From Bacteroides finegoldii DSM 17565 (GTDB lineage Bacteria; Bacteroidota; Bacteroidia; Bacteroidales; Bacteroidaceae), in assembly GCF_000156195.1 (NCBI RefSeq), contig NZ_GG688319.1:62001-126000 (forward strand): a stretch of 64,000 nt of DNA. Direction: 5' to 3'. The notes beneath the pieces were generated by a model. That model was not told where the DNA came from. It searched no databases and saw only the letters and a list, made by a program, of their open reading frames with translations. Shown here piece after piece: positions 51,591 through 61,579 of this stretch (position 1 is its first letter; each line of letters starts with the position of its first letter). Position numbers and translations under genes: made by a program.

Positions 51591-54260
51591 TTAATCCAAT
51601 AAGTAATCGCATCCCTGAATATTCTGCGTCTTGTCATAAATCAGTTGGTATTGACCTGCTTGGATATACGGACATACCTGAGTCAAATCAATAGAGATGT
51701 TCGGATTGTCCTTGATTTCGAAGATACGGATATACGGTGAAATGGTATCTTCAATCTTGCGCAAGTCGTTAGAGCCGATAAAGAAGGCCATCAGGCTGGG
51801 GCAAGTGTACAAGCCGGTAGGCCATTGGCTCAAGCAGCGGTTACCGCTTTCATCACGTTGATGACGGATACCAAATACGGTCAGACCTTTACAGTTCAGC
51901 GGAGCAACCGGGAATTCAGCGAACCGGTTGTAGCTGAATTCTATGCCATAGATATAAGGCATGTTTTCCGGTACGAAATCTTCAAAAGGAATCTCTTTCA
52001 GTTTGTTGAACTGAAAGTCGAGACTGGTCAGCAGGTGAGAGTTCGGACCTACCAGGTCACCTTCCTTAATAGTAGTCATACCGTTGGCCTGCAGAATCAA
52101 GATGCCCAGCGGAGAACCTTTTTTGATGATTACTCCAGGGAATTTTTCCAGATGGTTGTACGACAAATCCAGATTGTTGGTGTTCACACCGCGGTGGTTG
52201 TCATCGTTTTGCATACCGGTTATTTCATTGTGTGCAAAGCTGACAGAGCCGATGACATACTTGGACTTTGCGTTGAAGATATCAGGCATTTCGGTCAGCT
52301 TGTTGTAAGTACAAGTGAATGATTCCATGTCGTAATATCCGCAGAAGTAACCATCCTCTGTTGTGTTGATTTTATTGATTTGGTTGTAGTCCAGATATAC
52401 CTTGGTCAGGTTGATTTCCTTACCGAATGCGTTAACCTCTGTTATGGAGTTGTTGGTCAAATCAATCAAGCCCAGTTTTTCCATCTGGCTCAGATGTTCG
52501 TAATCCGGCATTTCTTCCAGATTGTTATAGCCCAGATAGAGCACTTGGATTTTCTTGCCGCTCTTTCCTTCGATGAACTTTTTCCAGTTATCCAACAGTA
52601 CATCACCTTTAATTTTCTGGTTGCAAGCCACGTTCAGCATCTGCAGTTCGGGCAATTCGAAGAGCATGTTCATCGGAAGAGAGGTCAGTTCCTTGCAGTT
52701 ATAGATTTCCATGTCTGTCAGCATGGTGAAGTTGTTCCAGTTCCAGTCATTTTCTTCTTCTTCGTATGCTTTGCGGTAAGCAGATTCAGAGTCATCTACC
52801 AATTTCATGCAGAAATTATCTGCCACGATAGGAGAGTTGGCAATGAAGAAGTTTTCCAGCTTGGTGCAGCGCATCAGGGCTTTAGAGATACCTTTGATGT
52901 TGTTGGTCAGGTTACCGAACTGTACGTCCTTCTTGTCAATGCGGTTGCTTTTCTTGATAGGTTTGAAGTCAGGGTTGGCATTGATACCGTCAATCAGAAT
53001 TTGTGAGAGGTTCTCGCGGATGTCACGATACAGGAATTTCTGTTCATAATCCATGCGGATTCTTTGACGTTGTTCTGGAGTCATGGTAGTTCCTACGCCT
53101 TCAAACAGGTGTCCACCAATGAGTTCATCGTGAGCACCGAGGTTCAGAATACGTAGTTCAGTCAACTGTCCGATAGCATCGGGCACTACACCATCGGCAC
53201 CGAATCCGGAAATTACGAGCGATGCCACTCGACCGTTGTCCAGCAACTGTACGCCAGGCTGGTCACCCCACATGTCAATTTCCTTGTCGAAGTTCCAGTT
53301 ACAGCCCATAGGAGCTGCTTCACCGTAGTATTTCCAGTTGGGCCCGTTCAGTTTTTTCCAGATCTCTTTCAGTGCCATGTAGTCTTTCAAATATTCAGCT
53401 GTTGCACTCAACTGGATGGGTACAGTGGCTTCTGACTTTTCGTTATCTTTCACGAAGAAAGTTTCTGAAGTAGGTACGGTAGCTATTTCCAGCAATTTGC
53501 CGGAATCGCATTTCTTGTCCGAGTAAGTAGAGTAGGAACTGATTTGGTAGCTGCCGGTTTTCAGCCATACGGTAGTGTCGCAGAGGGCGTAACCGTCTTT
53601 CAGGTTTTCCACATACTTCACTTCCACTTTTTCAATGGTAGTCAGTTCTTGTGTAAAGAGATTCTTTACCGTGATGTTGATACCCTTGATGTTCGAGAAC
53701 GGATAATCTTCGTAGCCTTCCGCTGCACGAGATGCTGCTTCTGTTTCCGGCAATCCATGTTTAATCAGTTTGAAGTTGACCAATCCGCGGGCTACAGCAT
53801 CAGCAAACAGTTCCTGTACTTTCAGCCCGCCAGCCACTACGTTAAACTTATAATTGTTGGGTGTACCGGCATAAATTTCGTTATCCAGTTTGTCGTACAG
53901 ATAGTAACCAATCAGTTTATAGTTACCTGCCAGCAGTTCCAGTTTGTCACTGCGCAGACCAAACTCTGCATTTTCAGCACTATAGCTGTTGAGCATCAAG
54001 GTTTGTTCAATGGTGTTTCCGTCATACAGCATCACCACCTTGATTTTTTTGGCATCGTTCAGCTTATCCAGCATGTCGGTGCCTCTCGTCTCTGTTCCCT
54101 TGATAGCAGCCGATGCGCTCTTATAGATTTTGAACTGCACATAGCCGAAGGCGGTCTGCTGCAATTCATCATCGTCATCGGAGCAACCGGCGAATACCGT
54201 TGTCATCAGCAAGAGCCCGATGACAAAGGGGATGAAGTGAAATAATTTATTTAGTTTCAT
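51591..54260 (-). CDS. Large leucine-rich-repeat surface lipoprotein (DUF4458-like N-terminus)
   Basis: The 889-residue lipoprotein has FAGCSDDDDE, with acylated Cys26 and an acidic export tag. Residues ~35-290 form a DUF4458-type beta region (FGYVQFKIYKSASAAIKGTE, LELLAGNYKLIGYYLYDK). The rest is a long LRR array (LTELRILNLGAHDELIGGHL, LEEMPDYEHLSQMEKLGLID, NNLDLSYNHLEKFPGVIIKK, LTSLDFQFNKLKEIPFEDF). It is probably a surface-exposed binding platform for large proteins. The operon thus carries two LRR lipoproteins beside one peptidase, which is unusual for a PUL. Confidence 0.9.
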   Translation of the reverse strand: MKLNKLFHFIPFVIGLLLMTTVFAGCSDDDDELQQTAFGYVQFKIYKSASAAIKGTETRGTDMLDKLNDAKKIKVVMLYDGNTIEQTLMLNSYSAENAEFGLRSDKLELLAGNYKLIGYYLYDKLDNEIYAGTPNNYKFNVVAGGLKVQELFADAVARGLVNFKLIKHGLPETEAASRAAEGYEDYPFSNIKGINITVKNLFTQELTTIEKVEVKYVENLKDGYALCDTTVWLKTGSYQISSYSTYSDKKCDSGKLLEIATVPTSETFFVKDNEKSEATVPIQLSATAEYLKDYMALKEIWKKLNGPNWKYYGEAAPMGCNWNFDKEIDMWGDQPGVQLLDNGRVASLVISGFGADGVVPDAIGQLTELRILNLGAHDELIGGHLFEGVGTTMTPEQRQRIRMDYEQKFLYRDIRENLSQILIDGINANPDFKPIKKSNRIDKKDVQFGNLTNNIKGISKALMRCTKLENFFIANSPIVADNFCMKLVDDSESAYRKAYEEEENDWNWNNFTMLTDMEIYNCKELTSLPMNMLFELPELQMLNVACNQKIKGDVLLDNWKKFIEGKSGKKIQVLYLGYNNLEEMPDYEHLSQMEKLGLIDLTNNSITEVNAFGKEINLTKVYLDYNQINKINTTEDGYFCGYYDMESFTCTYNKLTEMPDIFNAKSKYVIGSVSFAHNEITGMQNDDNHRGVNTNNLDLSYNHLEKFPGVIIKKGSPLGILILQANGMTTIKEGDLVGPNSHLLTSLDFQFNKLKEIPFEDFVPENMPYIYGIEFSYNRFAEFPVAPLNCKGLTVFGIRHQRDESGNRCLSQWPTGLYTCPSLMAFFIGSNDLRKIEDTISPYIRIFEIKDNPNISIDLTQVCPYIQAGQYQLIYDKTQNIQGCDYLLD

Positions 54261-54286
54261 TCGATTTATTCAATAGTGTAATTGTT

Positions 54287-55864
54287 TTATTTCTTAATTA
54301 CAAGTACAATCTTATTCTGATAATTTTGTCTGAAGCAAACGTGAATATCCTGTCCCAACGGTTCGATATCGCCCAACCATATGTTTATTTCGGTGTTACT
54401 GGTCTTTTCTACCAAATGGGTTACATCAGTATCTCCCATCCAGGCTGCGAAGTCCCATTCACCATCCAAGGTCGGCTTGATGTACAATGAGTTGTTGATA
54501 TTAGAAGGAACTGAGTAGATCTTATCTGTACCATAATCAGAAATGATGCCTTCCTCTTCTACTTTGGTCAGTTCGATTTCTGTCCTTTGTCCAGTCATCA
54601 TATCCATGTAAGTAACTGCCAGTGGAGCTACGTCTGATGAACTTGATGTGTTCTTCTGCACGAAGTTCATCAACAGATAGTTTTCTGTATAGGCATATTT
54701 CAGTTCTTGAGTAAAGGTTTCCTGGTTCATTTCAAATAGACCATTATCGCCGAATGGATCTTCTGCAATCTTTTCATACAGAGCTTTTGGGAATACGAAT
54801 ACATAGCCGGTACGTTCCTCACTGCTTTCATCTACTGTGATACGAACTTTTCCGTTGTCATACTTCGTCATGTGCATCCAATTCACGTTATCTTCCGGAT
54901 ATACGCTAAGGCGATACATCGTCATGCCATATTCCTGATATTCTTCGACAAAGATAGCCTCGAATTCATCGTTCAGTGCCGTGATGGTGTATTCTACAAA
55001 CTTACGGTATTCGTTATTCGTTTCTTCACTTCCTGAGATACCACTGCTTGTCTGTGAGTAAGTCTTACCATCCATAGACACCGTCCAGTTCCATTGGCCT
55101 GGACCTTCATAGTTCATTTTTTCCGGATCCATACCCTTGTAGTTTACAGCATAAGTATATACCTGTTTACCTTCTTCGTCCTGAAAGTTGATATTGCCTG
55201 CCTGTACATATTTACTGAAGTCCGGGCGATTTTCTACTACTTTGATACCGAATTCAACTTCCTGATTGGCAGAGCCTACTATGGAACCTCCTTCGATAGA
55301 AAGCCATTCAGGACGGTTGGTAGCTGCAAAACGGAAGTTTGCTACTGCTTTATATGTGATGAAGTCGTTGTAGCCGGCTTCGATACCTTCTTTTTCAGAA
55401 ACTTCCACCCATTCATCGCCTGCACCTTTTTTATAGAGTTTGAACGTGCGTCCGGCTGCATTACGGGTTACTTCAGCCAACACAGCTTCCTGTCCGTTCA
55501 TACTGATAGTGATGGAAGCAACGGTCGTATTATCATAGTCCTGACCTTCGTCAGAGATGCCGATGGTTACGGTTTGTTTACCAGCCTTGCCCGAGATAGA
55601 ATATTCCTTCACACCCTCTGTAGCTTTGGCAGCCGGAGTTCCTCCCATAATAAAATAACACCATGTGCTGGAGGAAGTCAGCGTCCAGTCGGCTACAGCA
55701 TCAAATGTCAAGCTTTTAGTCTCACTGGCTGCACCGCCAATTGTTTGCTTTTCAGGGAAGGTTACAGTTGCTACGTTGTCATCCTCGTCGTCGCAAGCTG
55801 TTATGGCAAAAGCCATCAGCAGACTGATGAAAAACCATCCCAACGTAAATTTGTTCTTTTTCAT
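54287..55864 (-). CDS. BACON-like surface lipoprotein (DUF5003-like)
   Basis: The 525-residue lipoprotein has ITACDDEDDN, with acylated Cys24 and an acidic tag, followed by a BACON-like beta domain (KSLTFDAVADWTLTSSSTWC, QTVTIGISDEGQDYDNTTVA). Further beta-rich domains carry many aromatic residues (AATNRPEWLSIEGGS, MYRLSVYPEDNVNWMHMTKY). I believe it corresponds to DUF5003-type proteins but cannot confirm this by eye. It lacks enzyme motifs and is a likely surface ligand-binding protein. Confidence 0.78.
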   Translation of the reverse strand: MKKNKFTLGWFFISLLMAFAITACDDEDDNVATVTFPEKQTIGGAASETKSLTFDAVADWTLTSSSTWCYFIMGGTPAAKATEGVKEYSISGKAGKQTVTIGISDEGQDYDNTTVASITISMNGQEAVLAEVTRNAAGRTFKLYKKGAGDEWVEVSEKEGIEAGYNDFITYKAVANFRFAATNRPEWLSIEGGSIVGSANQEVEFGIKVVENRPDFSKYVQAGNINFQDEEGKQVYTYAVNYKGMDPEKMNYEGPGQWNWTVSMDGKTYSQTSSGISGSEETNNEYRKFVEYTITALNDEFEAIFVEEYQEYGMTMYRLSVYPEDNVNWMHMTKYDNGKVRITVDESSEERTGYVFVFPKALYEKIAEDPFGDNGLFEMNQETFTQELKYAYTENYLLMNFVQKNTSSSSDVAPLAVTYMDMMTGQRTEIELTKVEEEGIISDYGTDKIYSVPSNINNSLYIKPTLDGEWDFAAWMGDTDVTHLVEKTSNTEINIWLGDIEPLGQDIHVCFRQNYQNKIVLVIKK

Positions 55865-55894
55865 CTTATTCTATGTTTTTTTGTTTCTAGTAAA

Positions 55895-56842
55895 TTATTT
55901 CTTTTCAAAATCTGTTTTCACCGTTTCAGATACCAGCATGCTGCCTTCCAGATACAGCCTCTTGGCTTCATCGTTGCTTATCCATTCAATGGCGCTGGCA
56001 AAAGTTCCTACTACATTGTTGCCAGCCATGCCCGGTACATACAGTGTGAAGTACTGAAAGATGAACTGTTCACAGGTACTGTAGTAAGATATACCGCTGC
56101 TAGATTGATAGAGGTGGAGATAACCGTCGCCGTAGTTGGTACCGAAAGCCTCGGCTGTAGAGGCAAAGGTCTGTTCATCCATTTCAATCAGCGGATTCAG
56201 GATGTCGTTTGTCGTGAAACGGATTTTCACATCGTAGCCGTCGTAGAAGAAGTCCTTCATGATAATGGCGTTTTCTTCTTCGGGGTCAATGATTGCCTTG
56301 ATCAGACGGTTATCTACGTTGGGCATAAATTCCTGCATATAGGTAGAAGTCAGCACGGCATATCCGTTGAAGAGGTTGATGTCGAACGGACAGCATTTCT
56401 GCAGGATAACCTTGGCTTCATAGCTCTTTTCATACAAATCCCATTGGTCGGCTTGCTGCGTGAGCAAACGCAGGGTGAGCCCCAGCGAATCGGTGGCTGC
56501 GATGGCATCGTAATTACCGCGGATGCGTACGTTGGCAGCCCGTTCACCGGCCTTGATGGTGATGGTGTTTGATTCAATGGTATAGTGTTTTCCCTCAATG
56601 GCGTTGCTCTTTTTGTCTATAACCTCTACGGCTACCGTGCGGTCATAGCTGCAGGCTTCTGTAGCGGCTACAGGAATATCGAAGACTTCTTCGTTGTTCT
56701 GTACGGCCAGTACAGTGAGCGTATCCGAGAACAGGATATAGTTTGGACCTTCGTAGCTGGGACGCTCTGCATCACCGCAACTGGTGATGGCGCACATCAG
56801 CAGTGTCAGCATGCTCATCAGTCCGTAGTTTATCTTTCTCAT
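55895..56842 (-). CDS. Surface lipoprotein with Calx-beta-like domain (DUF4984-like)
   Basis: The 315-residue lipoprotein has ITSCGDAERPSYEGPNYILF, with an acylated Cys, and an N-terminal Calx-beta-like or DUF4843-like stretch (DIPVAATEACSYDRTVAVEV, EGKHYTIESNTITIKAGERA). A C-terminal domain follows (MKDFFYDGYDVKIRFTTNDI). It immediately follows SusD, the place for accessory binding lipoproteins (SusE-like). The function is inferred from position. Confidence 0.8.
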   Translation of the reverse strand: MRKINYGLMSMLTLLMCAITSCGDAERPSYEGPNYILFSDTLTVLAVQNNEEVFDIPVAATEACSYDRTVAVEVIDKKSNAIEGKHYTIESNTITIKAGERAANVRIRGNYDAIAATDSLGLTLRLLTQQADQWDLYEKSYEAKVILQKCCPFDINLFNGYAVLTSTYMQEFMPNVDNRLIKAIIDPEEENAIIMKDFFYDGYDVKIRFTTNDILNPLIEMDEQTFASTAEAFGTNYGDGYLHLYQSSSGISYYSTCEQFIFQYFTLYVPGMAGNNVVGTFASAIEWISNDEAKRLYLEGSMLVSETVKTDFEKK

Positions 56843-56878
56843 TGTTATATTTATGCTTTATAAATGATGAATCTATTC

Positions 56879-58384
56879 TTATTTATTGCTCTCGTTGGGC
56901 TGAATCTGGCTACCCGGTGATTCCAGTTCGTGTTTCGGAATGGGCCATACAAAGCGTACGTCATCCGCTTCAATCTTCAGCGAACTACCGTTGGTCAGTG
57001 ATTGTTCCTGCGGTTTGCGTTCGAAGCCTTTGTGCCAGCGTTTCAGGTCTTGCAGGCGGAAGCCTTCCATATACAATTCGCGTACACGTTCTTCTTCGAT
57101 AATTTCCAGCCAGTTTTGTGCGCTGACCGAGATACTTCCGTTACCGCCTTGAAAGCGGGCACGACGTAAATCGCTGAGGTCTTTGCTGGCACCGCTGTAA
57201 TTCTTCTGATTGGCACGTGCTTCTGCACGAATCAGGTATTGCTCTGACAGACGGAACACTTTCGGCATACATACATGCAGCATGTTCTGAGCCATGAAGG
57301 ATTCATTTCCGAAGTATTTGGCTACTAATGGCCATTGCAGTCCATGCGGATAGCCGGTAGGCTGTGTCACGAAATTGGCTGCAAAGCGTAGGTCTTGTTC
57401 TGAATAGAGGTTCAGCACCCAAGTTGCCGGTACATAGTCGGGCTTGAAGCTTTGGAAGTCATAGTTGAAGAAGATCTGACCTAAAGCGCCGCCGTAGCTG
57501 CTGATTGTCATACCCACTTTCCAGATAATCTCGGTACTTTCGTCGTTCGACCACATATACTGGTAAGCGTTCTGTGAGCTGGTTATCATATCGTTCACGT
57601 TGGACAGTTTGTAGTATTTGCTGTCAATCACCTTGGAAGCGTATTTCTCAGCTTCTTTCCAGTTCTGCATGTAGAGAGCCACACGTGCACGAAGTGCATA
57701 GATGGTGTATTCGCAGAAGTAAGGTGTGCTGTAAAGAACTCCATCGAAATCATCTTCCAGCTTCAGGTACTCGGCTGCTCTTTCCAGATCATCCAGAACA
57801 AACAGATAAGAGGCTTCCAGTGATGAACGGAGGGTAGGTTCGTCACCGTCGTAGTGTGACTTCAGTACCACACCCAGTTCGTTGGCTGCTGTAGCCGGGT
57901 CGTAGGCCTTGCAGAAGAGTTTAATCAATTCCGAATAAGCCAGTGCGCGGGCAAAGTATGCCTCCCCGCAGTATTGGTCCAGACGGTCCAAGTCATCATC
58001 GTTAGTGGTATTCTGACGTACTCGGTCTACGTTGTCCAGCATAAAGTTACAGCGGGTAATAACGTTGTAGAGTCCGGCATATACCGATTCATATTCGGGT
58101 TCCGTAGCCAGGATATTCCAGCGCCATGTGTTACCGAACTGGTTGGAGTAGCCGTTCACGGCATAAGCCAAATCCGCCTGGATATCCGGCAGTAGGGTCA
58201 GATAGCCACTGTATAACGCTCCGTTCAGCCAGGAAGAGTAGATACCAATCACGGCCTGGTCTACTTCATCCACAGTGGTGATGGCCTTGTCGGCAGGCAC
58301 CATATCATCCGGATACTTGTCCAGACAGGCAGTGGTGCTGAATACCAGAGTGGCCATGAGCAGATATGTTTTTATATTTTTCAT
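56879..58384 (-). CDS. SusD/RagB-family lipoprotein of the peptidase operon
   Basis: The 501-residue SusD homologue has FSTTACLDKYPDDMVPADKA with acylated Cys20. The TPR core includes LDQYCGEAYFARALAYSELI, and the C-terminal family marker is IIEEERVRELYMEGFRLQDL. It pairs with the SusC protein encoded 26 bp upstream to bind and pass the ligand. Because the operon carries a peptidase and no glycosidase, the ligand may be a peptide, as for RagB. Confidence 0.95.
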   Translation of the reverse strand: MKNIKTYLLMATLVFSTTACLDKYPDDMVPADKAITTVDEVDQAVIGIYSSWLNGALYSGYLTLLPDIQADLAYAVNGYSNQFGNTWRWNILATEPEYESVYAGLYNVITRCNFMLDNVDRVRQNTTNDDDLDRLDQYCGEAYFARALAYSELIKLFCKAYDPATAANELGVVLKSHYDGDEPTLRSSLEASYLFVLDDLERAAEYLKLEDDFDGVLYSTPYFCEYTIYALRARVALYMQNWKEAEKYASKVIDSKYYKLSNVNDMITSSQNAYQYMWSNDESTEIIWKVGMTISSYGGALGQIFFNYDFQSFKPDYVPATWVLNLYSEQDLRFAANFVTQPTGYPHGLQWPLVAKYFGNESFMAQNMLHVCMPKVFRLSEQYLIRAEARANQKNYSGASKDLSDLRRARFQGGNGSISVSAQNWLEIIEEERVRELYMEGFRLQDLKRWHKGFERKPQEQSLTNGSSLKIEADDVRFVWPIPKHELESPGSQIQPNESNK

Positions 58385-58410
58385 TTTTCGTTGATTCGTT
58401 AATTAAAATA

Positions 58411-61344
58411 TTAGAAAGAGAGTTCCAGACCGAACGAGTATTGGCGCGACATGGGATATTGTGCCTGATACATGTTAGTAAACGCTTCCGGGTCAAGTCC
58501 GCTGAACTTGGTAAATGTGAGCAGGTTCTGACCTTGTGCATAGATACGTGCGTTAGTGAAGAAATTCGTCTTTTTCATCCAGTCTTGCGGGAATGTGTAG
58601 CTGATCATCAAATTCTTCAAACGCAGGAAAGAGGCATCTTCCAGGAAGCGTGAATCCATCTGCGGAGTGACTCCCCAACGGGGAATGTCTGTCACGTCGC
58701 CTGGTTTCTTCCATCGGTCATAGAGCAGGCGCTTGGACTGGTTGAACCCGGTGTACAGACCATTACTCTCTTCGAAGAAGCGGTCGTTGTTGAACATCCA
58801 GCGGTCAGCCACCCAGCTGAACTGGGCATTCACAGAGATACCTCTCCATGTAAGGGTCGTTCCGAAACCGCCTTGCCAGGGAGCCAGATAGTTCTTACCC
58901 ACCATCACCTTGTCCGATTCTCTGAATTCGTTGGTAAGGTTACCCTCTTTGTCATACCACAAGGGATCACCGTTTGCAGGGTTCACACCGGCATAGCGGT
59001 TGATGTAGAATTCTCCCAGCGGACGGCCAACCACCCATTTGGTGGAAGTGTTGGGCAATTCGTATTCCTGTACACCGTTATACAGTTCCTTGATTTCATT
59101 CTTGTTATAGGATACATTGGCATTGATATTCCAAACAAAGTCTCTCAGACGTAATACATCTGTATTGATGGCCAGTTCCACGCCCATGTTGGTCATCACA
59201 CCGATGTTGTCCCAGCGGAAGCCGTTGTTGCCTTCAGAATAAGACTGTGGCACTTCCATCAGCATGTCGCTGGTGCGCTTGTGGTAAAGTTCCAGATCCA
59301 CATTGATGCGCTCAAAGAATCCCAAATGAAATCCCAGGTTTGTGGTCCAGGTTGTTTCCCAGCTCAATTTCTCGTTCCCTTTCTGTTGCGGGGCGATACC
59401 GGCCGTATCCATGTAGATCCAGCCACCGCTGACCAGTGCCAGATGGTCGAAGTATGGGATTTCAGAATTACCTGACGTACCCGTACTGAACGATACTTGT
59501 GCATTGTGCAGCCAGTCGTATTTTTGCAGGAAACGCTCTTTCTTGGCATTCCACATCAGACCTACTGACCAGAACTGACCCCAACGGTGATCCTTACCGA
59601 AGCGTGAAGAGGCATCAGTACGCAGACCAAGCTCCACATAGTAACGGTCGTCGTAATTATATTCCGCACGGCCGAAAAACGACAGGAATGAATAAGCTGT
59701 TGTATTATCCTGCCAGCTTGAGGCACGTGTACCTGAAGTTACGTTGGTTAGGAAGTCGTTGTTCTGACCGCGTGTGGTCACGTTGAAACCCTCAGCCTGG
59801 TAGTCCACCCCTTCCTGGCCCACCATGACATTGAAATGATGGTCGTGTTTCACGTCGAAACGGTAGTTCAGCGTATTGGTCACTGTCAGGTTAAGAATAT
59901 CGTTCGACTGACGGCTGGCCACTCCCAGGCCGTTGTTCAGCTGATAACTCGGAAATGACTGCATGAATCCGGTAGAGTGCGTATAGTCCGCACCGAACTG
60001 TACACGGTAAGTCATGTTCTCTATCGGAGTTACTTCAGCGAAAAGCACACTCAATACTTTATATTTCTTGTTTGTCACCGGATTATTGTCCATCCATTCA
60101 ATCGGATTAACCGTTGTACCGGTCCATCCACCATTGGCATTGGTTGCCAGTGAACCATCGGAATTATACGGATTCCAGTAAGGAAGCATGAAGCGGCAGG
60201 CAGAGATGGGTGATGACAGACTGTAGCTGCCTTGATCGGCCTGCTCCACTTCTTCGTAGGCAACCATGGAATTGGTACCCACTTTCAACCAGTCGCTGGC
60301 TTTTACCTCTGCGTTGGCACGCATGGAGTAACGGCGAAACGTAGAGCCTTGAGCAATACCATCCTGGTCATAGAAACTTCCAGAAACGAAATAGTTCAAG
60401 CGTTCGGTGGCACGGTTGATAGAAAGGTCGTAGTTTTGTAGCATGGCATTGTCGTTGAACACCATATCCCGCCAGTTTACATCGGTCTGACTCAATAAGT
60501 CATAGTCTTGACCGGCATCCAGACCGACTTCCTTTTCAAACTGAATGCGTTCAGACGTATTCATCAGATTCCATTCACCTTTGGCTAACTGTGAGATACC
60601 CCACTGTGTACGTAAGGTAATGTGTGCTTTGTCCATGGACCGTCCGCGCTTGGTGGTGATTACTACTACACCGTTAGCGGCACGGGCACCGTAAATGGAG
60701 GTAGAAGACGCATCCTTCAGTACGGAAATATTTTCAATGTCACTCGGACTGATAGTGTTGAAGTCACTGCTGGAAATGGGTACACCGTCCAGTATGAACA
60801 AGGGAGAGGTGCCTGAAGTGATGGAGTTGGTTCCACGGATTTGGAAAGCCGCTGCCTTGCTGGGTTCACCCGAGTTGGACATCACCATCAGACCGGGGGT
60901 CTGTCCCTGCAGGGCTTGGTCGAAACCTGCGGCAGGCACACTTTCCATTTTCTCTGCCTTTATTGTGGAAACGGAACCGGTTACCGTTCCCTTTTTACGA
61001 ACTCCGTAGGCTACTACCACCACTTCGTCCACCAGCTGTGCATCGCTCTTCAGCGTGATGTCCAGCTTTTGTGTCTGTGGAGTCACTACGTGCTGTTGCT
61101 GCTGCATACCAATGTACGAGTACACCAAAGTAGCCTGCGCAACGCCTTTGATCTCAATGGAGTAATTGCCGTCTATGTCGGTAATCACACCATTATTGGT
61201 ACCCTCTTGCATGATGGCCACTCCAATCAACGGTTCATTGCCTTCCTCGGCAATGACTTTACCTTTCACCGTAAAACTTTGGGCGAAAAGCAATTGGAAC
61301 GCCATCACAGCAAGAGAGACGAACAAAAGAATTACTCTTTTCAT
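58411..61344 (-). CDS. SusC/RagA-family TonB-dependent transporter of the peptidase operon
   Basis: The 977-residue receptor has a signal peptide (to QLLFAQS), a carboxypeptidase-regulatory-like domain (GKVIAEEGNEPLIGVAIMQ), a plug (DEVVVVAYGVRKKG, LFILDGVPISSSDF, YGARAANGVVVITTKRGRSM) and the C-terminal barrel ending in SFGLELSF. It heads the nine-gene minus-strand operon. The acquired substrate is inferred to be peptides released by the S8 enzyme. No linked sigma/anti-sigma or hybrid two-component regulator lies in the window, so regulation is from elsewhere. Confidence 0.96.
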   Translation of the reverse strand: MKRVILLFVSLAVMAFQLLFAQSFTVKGKVIAEEGNEPLIGVAIMQEGTNNGVITDIDGNYSIEIKGVAQATLVYSYIGMQQQQHVVTPQTQKLDITLKSDAQLVDEVVVVAYGVRKKGTVTGSVSTIKAEKMESVPAAGFDQALQGQTPGLMVMSNSGEPSKAAAFQIRGTNSITSGTSPLFILDGVPISSSDFNTISPSDIENISVLKDASSTSIYGARAANGVVVITTKRGRSMDKAHITLRTQWGISQLAKGEWNLMNTSERIQFEKEVGLDAGQDYDLLSQTDVNWRDMVFNDNAMLQNYDLSINRATERLNYFVSGSFYDQDGIAQGSTFRRYSMRANAEVKASDWLKVGTNSMVAYEEVEQADQGSYSLSSPISACRFMLPYWNPYNSDGSLATNANGGWTGTTVNPIEWMDNNPVTNKKYKVLSVLFAEVTPIENMTYRVQFGADYTHSTGFMQSFPSYQLNNGLGVASRQSNDILNLTVTNTLNYRFDVKHDHHFNVMVGQEGVDYQAEGFNVTTRGQNNDFLTNVTSGTRASSWQDNTTAYSFLSFFGRAEYNYDDRYYVELGLRTDASSRFGKDHRWGQFWSVGLMWNAKKERFLQKYDWLHNAQVSFSTGTSGNSEIPYFDHLALVSGGWIYMDTAGIAPQQKGNEKLSWETTWTTNLGFHLGFFERINVDLELYHKRTSDMLMEVPQSYSEGNNGFRWDNIGVMTNMGVELAINTDVLRLRDFVWNINANVSYNKNEIKELYNGVQEYELPNTSTKWVVGRPLGEFYINRYAGVNPANGDPLWYDKEGNLTNEFRESDKVMVGKNYLAPWQGGFGTTLTWRGISVNAQFSWVADRWMFNNDRFFEESNGLYTGFNQSKRLLYDRWKKPGDVTDIPRWGVTPQMDSRFLEDASFLRLKNLMISYTFPQDWMKKTNFFTNARIYAQGQNLLTFTKFSGLDPEAFTNMYQAQYPMSRQYSFGLELSF

Positions 61345-61571
61345 CTCTGATTTTTAAGTTAATGATATAAATGAATTGTTTTTAAATGTATATAATTCTT
61401 TTCACGTTACTATATTGCATACGGAGAAATGGATGAACACACTTGCTACATCTTGTCTCTTCGTTTAACGTTTCTCCAAACAGTCAACATGACATCAAAA
61501 AATAATATATTATTAGAATATTCAATAAAACGGCTCATGATTGCATTTTTATTCATATTAAAAAAGATGTG

Positions 61572-61579
61572 CAAAATTA
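61572..61579 (-). promoter_or_regulatory. Candidate -7 box of the peptidase operon
   Basis: Minus-strand TAATTTTG matches TAnnTTTG, about 230 bp upstream of the SusC start, implying a long leader. The same box precedes the SusC gene at the left edge of the window. No clear -33 box is present. Confidence 0.35.

Noticed and set aside
47765..61344. Long plus-strand frames opposite the peptidase operon (for example 55094-56572)
   Set aside because: They are shadows of well-supported minus-strand genes and have biased translation rich in Phe, Val and His.
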